Shown: in pieces, positions 13,918 to 21,528 of the stretch
Numbering within the stretch: position 1 is the first letter of the stretch
Layout: every line of letters begins with the position of its first letter
Source: Paenibacillus sp. JCM 10914
GTDB lineage: Bacteria > Bacillota > Bacilli > Paenibacillales > Paenibacillaceae
Direction: 5' to 3'
DNA length: 35,996 bases
Assembly: GCF_001315105.1 (NCBI RefSeq)
Contig: NZ_BAZR01000044.1
Location: forward strand, 1-35,996
Position numbers and translations under genes: made by a program
Notes under the pieces: generated by a model
Told to the model about the DNA's origin: nothing
What the model saw: only the letters and a program-made list of their open reading frames with translations
Databases searched by the model: none

Positions 13918-15326
13918 TTAGGCATTGAAGAACGTCTTGACCGCAGGCACCTTACGCACAATGAACCGGTCGATCAACCAAACAATTATTAATGAGAGAC
14001 CAACAAGCGGAAACAGTATGCCAAAGCCAATGAGTATCCACAGGAGGTATCTCAAGTTTCTTGGTGAAATGTCAGCGGCTTTCGGGGCACCGAGACTGCG
14101 ATCCGGTTTGCGTTTCCACCATAAATACAGGCCGCTTACCGCGATGAGAATAATCCCTAAACATATCAGCAGGCTGAGGATTTGATTCAGTATGCCGAAC
14201 TGAGTGCCTTTATGAAGAGTAATGCCTAGAGCGACGGCCTTGCCAACGACCCCGTAATGATCATAACGATAATCGGCGAGAACTGCGCCGCTGTATTGAT
14301 CAATATGCATGGTTGCTTCATCCTGTGCTTTCGGTGGATAGGCGGACAGGGTGTACACGCCTTCAGCGCTCTGAGGAATGCTGATCGTGTAACTTGGATG
14401 CATACCCTCGCTTCTTGCGACATACATCACGTCCTCTATGGGGAGCGGCGTAAAGTCTGCGATCGTAGAGTTCGGAACAGCTAGATTCTCCGCTGCCAAG
14501 GTACATCGGCCACCTCTTTGGTAGGCGTGATGTGCGAAGTTGGCGCACTGCCTGACCAAATCGTGGGTGGGTATCCAGCACCGGTATTAGTTGCTATGGT
14601 CTGAAAATGACTGCCCCAGAAGCCTGACCATGGTAATCCCGTAAGAATTAAGAACAACATCCCGCCTGCAATCCAGAATGCCGGCACAGCATGCAGATCC
14701 CGCCGGAATAGGGTCTTCCCTTTACCGAGTCTGGGATAGAGAATGCCGCCAAGCCCCGTCTTCTTTTTGCTCTTGTTCTTTCTTGGCCACCAAAGATAAA
14801 TGCCGGTGATGAGGAGAAGTATCGCCCAGCAAGCGACTAGCTCCACCAATCGGTCTCCAAGCGTGCCGGCCATAAGCTCGCCGTGCAGCTCTTCGATTTT
14901 ATTCATGATGCGGTCTTGTTCACGCAATTCGCCGATCCGTTCGCCGGTGTAAGGATCCATAAAGACGGTCATGGCTTGATTATTGGCGGTTGTAATGCCG
15001 ATTTCCGTTGAGCGAGCATCAGTCTCGCCCGGTCGGTAACTTCGGATGACGGCTTCCGGATATTGTTCTTTTACTTGTCCGATCAATTGTGTAGGTGCTA
15101 CGCGTTCGACTTGAGGGCTTACCGTAAATTGGTTACGGTAGAGGCTTTCTTCAATCTGGGGTTTGAACAAGTAGATGGAGCCGGTCACGGCCAGAATGAT
15201 CAGAAACGGCGCGATGATGATCCCGGCATAGAAATGCCATCTCCACACAGTTTTATACTTTGCGGCATATTCCGCTGTGTGCGATGGATTTGGACTGGAT
15301 TGAGCTTGCGGCTTCTTTTTCCCCAT
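13918..15326 (-). pseudogene. PepSY-associated TM-helix protein, split by a single-base frameshift
   Basis: The 281-residue frame from 15326 (ribosome site AAGGAG) begins MGKKKPQAQ and has a TM helix (WRWHFYAGIIIAPFLIILAV), a PepSY domain (PEAVIRSYRPGE to DPYTGERIGELREQ), and ELHGELMAGTLGDRLVELVA leading into a TM, all typical of the PepSY_TM family. It runs off at PTKEVADVPWQRRI. The continuation lies in another frame (AAENLAVPNSTIADF...) with a second PepSY-like segment and two to three TM helices, ending at 13918. One missing G at 14496-14497 (GG for GGG) would join PW to AAENLA and give about 469 residues, normal for the family. These membrane proteins are often linked to iron or siderophore processing. 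As written, the gene is broken. Confidence 0.85.
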
Positions 15327-15377
15327 TAAAATTTACTCCTTCATTCTTCAATAAAATAAGGGTTTGCTTGCAAGTTA

Positions 15378-16238
15378 TTATCTTCGGGGAGCTCTGAAGC
15401 CAGCCTCAACGGCTTCCGGTTCAGAACAGAACCACTGTTCTGGCTTGGTCCGCTCATAGTATGGGGAATCTTGCGTGTGATAAATTTTCTCGCCTTTGGA
15501 ATTGATATTGCCTTTGATTGTGCAGCCTTGCTCGGGCGGCTTGATGTCGTTCATGTTGCTTTGGTTGGTTATACCCGTATCCTGTGCGTTGCGGCCGTTT
15601 AATTCTGCTGGATGGAATCCGTCCTCCTGTGCATAGTTCTCCACGCTCCATATTCCTAATGCCTGCTCTTTGCTGATTCGCTGAAGATCGTTAAATTTGT
15701 CAACGTACCTAGTATTAGGCGGATAAATGTAGGCGACCCGTGCGAGCCCCTCTAGCAACAAGGCTTCCTGAACCATAATGCCATCCGCGTAAACGTAGGC
15801 AAGCAAGCGTGAATACTTATCCCGGTTCGGACCGATATCAAACTCCAACTCAAGAAGCTGGGCCTGCTCGACCAGCTCCTTGGTGAACTCCTTGGCCTCG
15901 GGGCCGAAAGGCTGCACGCCCAGTTTGGGGTGATTCGTCTCCGGTGTATCGATGAGCAGCAGCCGGACGTTCTCCTTCTTGCCCTCGAACATCACGCTGA
16001 TCGTATCGCCGTCGACGGCTTTGACAAGTTCGACTTCAACTCGGGGAAGGTTCAGATCGTCGGTTGGATACTTGGCAGATGAAGCGAAGTCGGATGATGG
16101 GGGCTCAGGCTGATCTGAGGCGTGTGTGGACCCAGCCGAATGATCTCCACCGGAGGCTGTTGGCGGCATTAACGGCTGACTGCAGCCGGCCACGATCAGC
16201 AGTAAGGATAGAATTACGATGAACCATGATTTCTTCAC
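15378..16238 (-). CDS. Exported thermonuclease (SNase-like) lipoprotein
   Basis: The 286-residue product has a lipobox signal (FIVILSLLLIVAGC, Cys19), a Ser/Pro-rich linker to about 60, and a staphylococcal-nuclease domain. Its catalytic residues are visible: VDGDTISV (Asp), NVRLLLIDTPE (Arg, Asp, Thr, Glu) and YSRLLAYVYADG (Arg). A C-terminal module (about 235-286) starts CTIKGNINSKGEKIYH and contains WFCSEPEAVEAGFR, an extension shared with other Gram-positive thermonucleases such as YncB-like proteins. It would cleave DNA or RNA outside the cell while membrane-anchored. Translation starts at GTG with AGGAG upstream. It leads a three-gene minus-strand set with PepSY and YtkA-like genes and is divergent from the Tad operon. 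Confidence 0.93.
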   Translation of the reverse strand: MKKSWFIVILSLLLIVAGCSQPLMPPTASGGDHSAGSTHASDQPEPPSSDFASSAKYPTDDLNLPRVEVELVKAVDGDTISVMFEGKKENVRLLLIDTPETNHPKLGVQPFGPEAKEFTKELVEQAQLLELEFDIGPNRDKYSRLLAYVYADGIMVQEALLLEGLARVAYIYPPNTRYVDKFNDLQRISKEQALGIWSVENYAQEDGFHPAELNGRNAQDTGITNQSNMNDIKPPEQGCTIKGNINSKGEKIYHTQDSPYYERTKPEQWFCSEPEAVEAGFRAPRR

Positions 16239-16289
16239 TAGATGTCACTCTCCTATGTAGGGGGAAGCTATATACGTCAACTTCTTTTA

Positions 16290-16336
16290 AGAACGTTAGT
16301 TCTCAGCCTATATATTAGGTTATATATCCTAGTTCT
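16290..16336 (+). other. AT-rich inverted and direct repeats in the nuclease/Tad divergent region
   Basis: AGAAC-GTTA-GTTCT (16290-16303) is a perfect hyphenated palindrome. TAGTTCT recurs at 16330-16336, and CCTATATATTAGG (near-palindromic) lies between them. Such spaced symmetry is typical of operator DNA, but no regulator is identified. Confidence 0.35.
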
Positions 16337-16363
16337 GACAATAGTGATTAAGGGCTATATATA
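16335..16363 (+). promoter_or_regulatory. Candidate sigma-A promoter of the Tad operon
   Basis: CTGACA (16335-16340), a 17-nt spacer and TATATA (16358-16363). A second possibility is TTGCTG (16378) with an extended TGTGATAAT -10 (16396-16404). Either would give a leader of roughly 100-140 nt that includes the hairpin at 16433. Confidence 0.5.
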
Positions 16364-16432
16364 TACAAAATAAGGGGTTGCTGTCCTGTAATAACTGTGA
16401 TAATCTAATGTTAAATTATAACAAATCGACGG

Positions 16433-16480
16433 AAGCACCGTTCAGTGATCGCGTTATCGCGGCATTGACGGTGCTTTTTT
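16433..16480 (+). terminator. Intrinsic terminator inside the Tad operon leader (possible attenuator)
   Basis: AAGCACCGT (16433-16441) pairs with ACGGTGCTT (16468-16476), an upper stem CGCG / CGCG closes on TTAT, and six T residues follow. It has all features of a strong rho-independent terminator in the plus direction, lies 29 nt before the tadZ-like start, and the nearest upstream plus-strand gene ends 3 kb away. It may attenuate the Tad transcript. Confidence 0.8.
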
Positions 16481-16509
16481 GCGTTGAATTTGAGGGAAGG
16501 GATGGGGTT

Positions 16510-17667
16510 ATGATTACGGCCCGAATCGTGCTGGCCATACAGGATTCTTTATACGTTGAGCCATTGCTCGATTATGTGCAGGCTAGCGGGTACGCAACAG
16601 CTGTGCAAGCCAAGGCTTTTACACAGAAGGAGCGGTTCCTGGATTACATGAACAGCGGCGAGAGGTGTGATCTTGTGGTTGCTGACGCCCAGATGCTGGA
16701 AGAATGGATGAATAGCGGGAATTCGGCTGTGCCATGGCTGCTACTTCGTGATGAGCATACATCATCTGCTGCTGGTGAAGGCGGGAACATTACCGCCAGA
16801 TATCAGCCGCTGCCTCAACTGCTGGAAATTATAATGAGGTGCTGCCAGGGTGCGAGTGTGAAGAAAGAGAGGCTATTGATGGATAGCACACCGATCATCG
16901 GCGTGGTGTCGCCGATAGGCGGTAGCGGTAAATCCACAGTCGCAATGAATATGGCGAAGCAGTTCGCAGTGCTTGGCCTACGGGTATTCTATCTGAATCT
17001 GGAGACGGTGAACAGCAGCTTGTTATTTATGGGTCAGACCGACGGAGATAAGAGCTTTACAAGATTGATGTATGACATTAAAGCTTCCCAGGAATCCCCG
17101 GGGAAGGAGCAAGTAAGCCTCGCATCTTATATCAAGGAGCATGAAGCATTAAAATGCGATACGTTTGAGCCTACCGCTCATATTAAGGAGCTAATGGAGA
17201 TAACCTCCGGTGATGTAAATGTCCTGCTTACGTCGCTTATATCGTCGGGGCAATACGATATCATCATTGCGGATACGGACCAGTATAACTCTGAGGCCGT
17301 CCAGACCGTACTCCAACAAGCAGGACTGGTGTTATGGATATTGCTCGATGACATGATGAGCATGCATAAGACCGGAATGTGGATTCACCAGTTGGAGCGA
17401 GAGGATCCTGTTATATTCAAGACGGTCATGCAGCGAAGCCGTTTTGTGATCAATCGATCCGCGGGGGGGCTTGTTAATCAATTACCGCGGCATGACATGA
17501 ATGTGGATTTTGCCTTGCCTTATATTCCTTCGTGGAAACAGTTGTATCAACAGGATCTGCTGTTATGCTCGCCCATATTCAGCAGGGAAGTATTGAAGTA
17601 TTGCAAGCAGATGTTGGAAGGAGCAGATAGGGCAGCCCTTCTTGCTGTAGGTGGACATGATGCTTGA
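16510..17667 (+). CDS. tadZ: TadZ/CpaE-like ATPase with N-terminal receiver-like domain
   Basis: The 385-residue product has an N-terminal receiver-like region (about 1-115, starting MITARIVLAIQDSLYVEPLL) followed by a ParA/MinD-type ATPase domain. The deviant Walker A IGGSGKSTVAMNMAKQF lies at about 136-152. TadZ proteins position the Tad assembly machinery at a cell site. ATG 16510 follows AGGGAAGGGATGGGG. The open frame extends back to 16378, but that part covers a terminator hairpin and is not coding. It leads the Tad operon and overlaps tadA by 8 nt. The conserved receiver Asp is not obvious, so phosphorylation is doubtful. Confidence 0.85.
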   Translation: MITARIVLAIQDSLYVEPLLDYVQASGYATAVQAKAFTQKERFLDYMNSGERCDLVVADAQMLEEWMNSGNSAVPWLLLRDEHTSSAAGEGGNITARYQPLPQLLEIIMRCCQGASVKKERLLMDSTPIIGVVSPIGGSGKSTVAMNMAKQFAVLGLRVFYLNLETVNSSLLFMGQTDGDKSFTRLMYDIKASQESPGKEQVSLASYIKEHEALKCDTFEPTAHIKELMEITSGDVNVLLTSLISSGQYDIIIADTDQYNSEAVQTVLQQAGLVLWILLDDMMSMHKTGMWIHQLEREDPVIFKTVMQRSRFVINRSAGGLVNQLPRHDMNVDFALPYIPSWKQLYQQDLLLCSPIFSREVLKYCKQMLEGADRAALLAVGGHDA

Positions 17668-18904
17668 GGAACAGTTCAAATCATTGCGGGATGGGGTGCG
17701 TGCCGAACTTGATATGACGGTTCGCATCGGCAATTCCGAGTTGATGGCTCGGATCGAGGATAGGGTATTCAATCGGCAAGAGCTGATGGAATTGACGGCA
17801 TCGGACAAACGAACGTTGGTCCGCAGGGTGTATGATTCCTTCCGCGGATTGGATGTTCTTCAGCCTTTGGTCGATAATCCGAGCATTTCCGAGATCATGA
17901 TTAACAGCCATCAAGAGATATTCATTGAACAGGATGGAGAAGTGAAAAAGCTCGAGCTGCAGTTCGAATCCCGGAGTCGGCTTGAGGACATCATTCAGAC
18001 TATTGTTGGCACGGTGAATCGCGTGGTCAATGAATCCACGCCGATCGTTGATGCGAGATTGAAGGACGGCTCACGAGTCAATATCGTACTCCCTCCGGTA
18101 GCCTTGAAAGGTCCTTCCATGACGATTCGGAAGTTTCCGGCTACACCGATGACCATGGATGAACTTGTCCGCAGGCAAGCTTTGTCTGAGGAAGCAGCGC
18201 AACTGCTTCAGGTCTTGGTTAAAGGCAAATACAACATATTTATTGGCGGTGGAACGGGTTCAGGTAAGACAACGTTCCTGAACGCGCTATCTCAATATAT
18301 TCCGCCCGATGAACGTGTAATTACGATTGAGGACTCGGCTGAACTCAAGATTGTGACCGTCCCTAATCTCGTGTCGTTGGAGACGAGAAATGCCAATACC
18401 GAGGGACGGGGCGAGATTACGATTCGCGATCTGATCCGCTCTTCGTTGCGGATGCGTCCCAACCGCATCGTGATCGGTGAAGTTCGCGGAGGTGAGGCTC
18501 TGGACATGCTGCAGGCGATGAATACCGGCCATGACGGCAGTCTATCGACGGGACATGCGAATAGTACGGAGGATATGATAAGTCGATTGGAGACGATGGT
18601 GCTAAGCGGAGCGGATCTTCCGATCCATGTTGTTCGCAAGCAGATAAGCTCCGCTATTGATATCTTCGTTCACTTGTCCCGTTTAAGGGACCGAACCCGG
18701 CGGGTCACGGAGATATGCGAGGTCATCGGTATGAGCGGAGAAGAACTTTGTTTGAACTCGTTGTATCGCTTCAGCGAGGCAGGGGAATCAGGCGGCCGGA
18801 TTGTGGGAGGGCTTGAATCCAGTGGCAATCCCCTGCTGCATACCGATAAATTGCGAATGGCTGGCTTTACGACGTGGCCGCTGCAGGAAGCGGGCGGAGA
18901 ATGA
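17660..18904 (+). CDS. tadA: Tad secretion ATPase TadA/CpaF
   Basis: The 414-residue product is the hexameric motor that powers pilus assembly on the cytoplasmic face of the membrane. The T2SSE/VirB11-type ATPase has Walker A GGGTGSGKTT (about 196-205), RMRPNRIVIGEVRGGEALDM as the Walker B region (about 262-281), and the histidine box TGHDGSLSTGHANS (about 292-305). The N-terminal domain carries DNPSISEIMIN. I prefer ATG 17660, five bases after AGGTGG; GTG 17651 and ATG 17657 are alternatives. The stop overlaps the next start as ATGA, so translation is probably coupled to tadB. The call is firm. Confidence 0.95.
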   Translation: MLEEQFKSLRDGVRAELDMTVRIGNSELMARIEDRVFNRQELMELTASDKRTLVRRVYDSFRGLDVLQPLVDNPSISEIMINSHQEIFIEQDGEVKKLELQFESRSRLEDIIQTIVGTVNRVVNESTPIVDARLKDGSRVNIVLPPVALKGPSMTIRKFPATPMTMDELVRRQALSEEAAQLLQVLVKGKYNIFIGGGTGSGKTTFLNALSQYIPPDERVITIEDSAELKIVTVPNLVSLETRNANTEGRGEITIRDLIRSSLRMRPNRIVIGEVRGGEALDMLQAMNTGHDGSLSTGHANSTEDMISRLETMVLSGADLPIHVVRKQISSAIDIFVHLSRLRDRTRRVTEICEVIGMSGEELCLNSLYRFSEAGESGGRIVGGLESSGNPLLHTDKLRMAGFTTWPLQEAGGE

Positions 18905-19761
18905 GAGGTTCGCAGCAGTCGATGAGAAGAACGCAAGAACAGAGAGAACAGATACCGTCTATAGGACATCATCCTAACGGAGTAAGGCAGCTACGGAGGA
19001 CGAATGAGAGCAGCAATATCTTGCCCGATTACACTAAGTATCGTCTAACAGGAAGAGAAAACGCCATTTCTATAATCGTAGGTGGCGTGGTCTTCTTCGG
19101 TATCGGTTATTTGTTCTATTACAACCTGGTGCTGTCCCTGATCTTAGGCTTGGCCGGTCTCGTTATGCCACGGTTCTGGCGGCAATACAGGCTTAATCGT
19201 AGACAAGCAACGATGAACCTGCACTTCAAGCAGGCTTTATATTCCCTTTCGTCTTCTCTTTCTGCGGGGCGATCGGTTGAGAACGGGTTTAAGGAAGCCG
19301 TAGAGGATTTGTTGCTGCTCGATCCTGGCGGGCTTAGCGACATGATCTTTGAGCTTAAAATAATTGTTTCTCGAATGGGATACGGTGAACCAGTCGAGGC
19401 CGCGTTGCAAGATTTTGCCCGCAGATCCGGGATGGAGGACATCAAGAATTTCGCAGACGTATTCTCGACCTGTAAGCGTACAGGCGGTGATCTCGTGGAA
19501 GTGGTACGAAGAACATCTTCGATCATCGGGGAGAAGTTGGATATTCAGCAGGAGATCTCCGTCATGATTGCTCAGAAGCGATTCGAAGCGAAGGCGCTAC
19601 TGGCAGCACCGTTTCTGTTGCTGGTGTTCATGAACATGACGTCGCCGGATTATATGGAGCCCATGCGCAGCATGGCTGGCATAGTCATATCGACGTTTGC
19701 ACTGGCTGTGCTGTTGGGTTGCTTCTTATGGATAACGAAGATGATGAATGTCAAGGTTTAA
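18901..19761 (+). CDS. tadB: Tad inner-membrane platform protein TadB-like (T2SSF domain)
   Basis: The 286-residue product has a polar basic start (about 1-50), two TM helices (NAISIIVGGVVFFGIGYLFYY, then VLSLILGLAGLVMP), a cytoplasmic type II secretion F domain with SLSAGRSVENGFKEA and FADVFSTCKRTGGDLVEVV, and two C-terminal TM helices. With TadC it forms the membrane platform turned by TadA. ATG 18901 overlaps the tadA stop (ATGA) and follows GGGCGGAG; the in-frame extension back to 18874 is not needed. The gap to tadC is 14 nt and carries AAGGAGGTGATG. Confidence 0.92.
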   Translation: MRGSQQSMRRTQEQREQIPSIGHHPNGVRQLRRTNESSNILPDYTKYRLTGRENAISIIVGGVVFFGIGYLFYYNLVLSLILGLAGLVMPRFWRQYRLNRRQATMNLHFKQALYSLSSSLSAGRSVENGFKEAVEDLLLLDPGGLSDMIFELKIIVSRMGYGEPVEAALQDFARRSGMEDIKNFADVFSTCKRTGGDLVEVVRRTSSIIGEKLDIQQEISVMIAQKRFEAKALLAAPFLLLVFMNMTSPDYMEPMRSMAGIVISTFALAVLLGCFLWITKMMNVKV

Positions 19762-19775
19762 GGAGGTGATGAAGC

Positions 19776-20648
19776 ATGCTGGGATGGATATCCGGCACGC
19801 TGTCGGTTCTGCTTGTGGGCGGTTGGGTGGTGCTGAACCAGATAAGCGGAGAGCGATACCATCTTCATACAAGATTGCCTATGAAGGGACTGCGCATGCA
19901 GAGACTGGCACCACCGTTGTTATTCATGCTGGAACGTGGGGCGATTCCGATGCGCATGCCGATGATGTTCTACCGCATACAGAGCTCTGTCCAGAAGATA
20001 TATGGCTTGAGCCGCAGCACGGAGAAAACGCTGGTCTTCATTGCCGAGGCACTTGTGTATACTTGGCTGCTTGTAATCGGTGGTTGTGTATGGTCCTTGA
20101 TAACCGGTGAAGCGATGGGGATTATGGCGGGCCTAGCCTTAGGAACATTGTTACCCGCGGCCTTGGTGAAGGATTTGGACAAGAAGGTCAAATTGCGTGA
20201 AGAAGACATTCTGTTAGAGCTGCCTGAGCTATTAAATAAAATGGTGCTCCTGGTTGGTGCCGGTGAGACCGTGCAGCGTGCTTTGGTTCATTGCATTGAA
20301 CGAGATCAGGATATGAATCATCCCTTGTATGTTGAACTCCGAGCGATGACTCGTGAATGGGACGGGGGGCATTCGTTTCAACAAGCCTTTGAACAGTTCA
20401 ATAAACGATGTGCCGTGCAGGAGATATCGATATTTACAACGACGGTGCTTTTGAATTTCCGGCGCGGAGGCAACGACTTTGCGTTAGCATTGCGAGATTT
20501 ATCGCGTGTGCTGTGGGACCGTCGCAAAGCGATCGGAAGAACGCGGGGAGAGCAGGCTTCAGCGAAACTGGTGTTTCCGATGGTCATTATCTTTATGGTC
20601 ATTATTGTACTGCTAGGAGCACCTGCGTTTATGATGATGAATTTCTAG
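19776..20648 (+). CDS. tadC: Tad inner-membrane platform protein TadC-like (T2SSF domain)
   Basis: The 290-residue product starts MLGWISGTLSVLLVGGWVVL (TM 1). It has central TM helices (FIAEALVYTWLLVIGGCVW, AMGIMAGLALGTLLPAALV), a T2SSF cytoplasmic domain with LPELLNKMVLLVGAGETVQRALV, and a C-terminal TM ending VIIFMVIIVLLGAPAFMMMNF. It is the partner of TadB in the Tad platform. A near-perfect AAGGAGGTGATG ribosome site precedes the ATG. The order tadA-tadB-tadC-pilin is the usual one in Gram-positive Tad loci. It ends 13 nt before the pilin gene. Confidence 0.92.
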   Translation: MLGWISGTLSVLLVGGWVVLNQISGERYHLHTRLPMKGLRMQRLAPPLLFMLERGAIPMRMPMMFYRIQSSVQKIYGLSRSTEKTLVFIAEALVYTWLLVIGGCVWSLITGEAMGIMAGLALGTLLPAALVKDLDKKVKLREEDILLELPELLNKMVLLVGAGETVQRALVHCIERDQDMNHPLYVELRAMTREWDGGHSFQQAFEQFNKRCAVQEISIFTTTVLLNFRRGGNDFALALRDLSRVLWDRRKAIGRTRGEQASAKLVFPMVIIFMVIIVLLGAPAFMMMNF

Positions 20649-20661
20649 AAGGGATTGAGAT

Positions 20662-20859
20662 ATGTTGATGATGCTTACGGTGATGAAGGACAGGGTTTGG
20701 GCTTTTTGGAAAGATGAGAGGGGTTTGGGGACGCTGGAGATGATTCTGATTCTGGTCGTCATTCTCATTATTGCGCTTATTTTCAAGGATCAGATTATGG
20801 AACTGGTCGATAAGTTGTTTAACTCCGTGAATTCGAAGACCGACGAATTCCTTGACTAG
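20662..20859 (+). CDS. flp: Flp-type IVb pilin (major pilin candidate)
   Basis: A 65-residue prepilin with leader MLMMLTVMKDRVWAFWKDERG, cleaved after Gly21 to expose LGTLEMILILVVILIIALIF. Glu at mature position 5 and the following hydrophobic helix are the hallmarks of type IV pilins. The mature protein would be only 44 residues, typical of the Flp1 family of Firmicutes Tad systems. AAGGGATTGAG lies upstream of the ATG. It follows tadC and its 3' end overlaps the next gene by 8 nt. The TadV peptidase downstream is the likely processing enzyme. Its single copy makes it the most likely major pilin. Confidence 0.93.
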   Translation: MLMMLTVMKDRVWAFWKDERGLGTLEMILILVVILIIALIFKDQIMELVDKLFNSVNSKTDEFLD

Positions 20860-21526
20860 GAAGTTGAGACGTTCGACCAAGTGGAACGATGACAGCGGCA
20901 ACTTCACGATTGAAGCTTCCCTCGTGCTGCCGATCGTATTGCTGGTTACCGCGTTGTTCATCTTCCTTTGCCTATACATTTACCAGCAATCGATGCTCGC
21001 CCAAGCTTCTGCTGCTGCCTCCGAGCGTACAGCGTATATTTGGGACAACAGTTACAAGACTGCCAGCACCGGAGAGGTGCAGTCAGGGTTGCATGATTCC
21101 CTTTATTGGCGGATGACGGACGATCATGTGTTGGGTTCATTGTTCGGTCTGACCGGGGGGGACCGTGCGAGGAATATTCCGTTACCTGGTGGAAGTAGCG
21201 ACGGTTTACCTGAGTCGAAGATGCTTAAGGGCAGTACAGCGGTGCCGGTTCAGATGCAGGGGGAGATGTCCTATCAGAACTTGTTCCTTATTAAGAAATT
21301 AACGACGACGCTTCATGAACAAGTATCCCTAACCCCGCTGCATCGCGTGATGGCTGGAGGGGGGACGTTGACTGTCAGCGGACAGTCGGTGGTGGTGGAC
21401 CCGGTTGAATTCATTCGATCGGTGGATTTGATGAGATATTACGGAGCGAAATTCAAGGGAGACAGTAACGGTACGGACAAGACAAAGGCAGGAGAGGTCC
21501 TGCACAAATACGGAGGTTCACGATAG
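20852..21526 (+). CDS. TadE-like minor pseudopilin
   Basis: The 224-residue product has a basic leader, a prepilin-like junction G16-NFTIE (Glu at position 5), and a single N-terminal hydrophobic helix (ASLVLPIVLLVTALFIFLCLYIY), typical of TadE family proteins. The remainder is exported and unrecognised (ASERTAYIWDNSYKT, then LHRVMAGGGTLTVSGQ). Translation starts at a TTG overlapping the pilin gene by 8 nt with only a weak ribosome site, suggesting coupling. TadE proteins are processed by the same peptidase as the pilin and are needed for pilus assembly. Confidence 0.85.
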   Translation: MTRKLRRSTKWNDDSGNFTIEASLVLPIVLLVTALFIFLCLYIYQQSMLAQASAAASERTAYIWDNSYKTASTGEVQSGLHDSLYWRMTDDHVLGSLFGLTGGDRARNIPLPGGSSDGLPESKMLKGSTAVPVQMQGEMSYQNLFLIKKLTTTLHEQVSLTPLHRVMAGGGTLTVSGQSVVVDPVEFIRSVDLMRYYGAKFKGDSNGTDKTKAGEVLHKYGGSR

Positions 21527-21528
21527 TC

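Noticed and set aside
16378..16509. N-terminal extension of the TadZ-like frame (44 extra codons)
   Set aside because: It covers the terminator hairpin and its T tract, has no ribosome binding site at its start, and the encoded residues look random. The ATG at 16510 has a good ribosome site.
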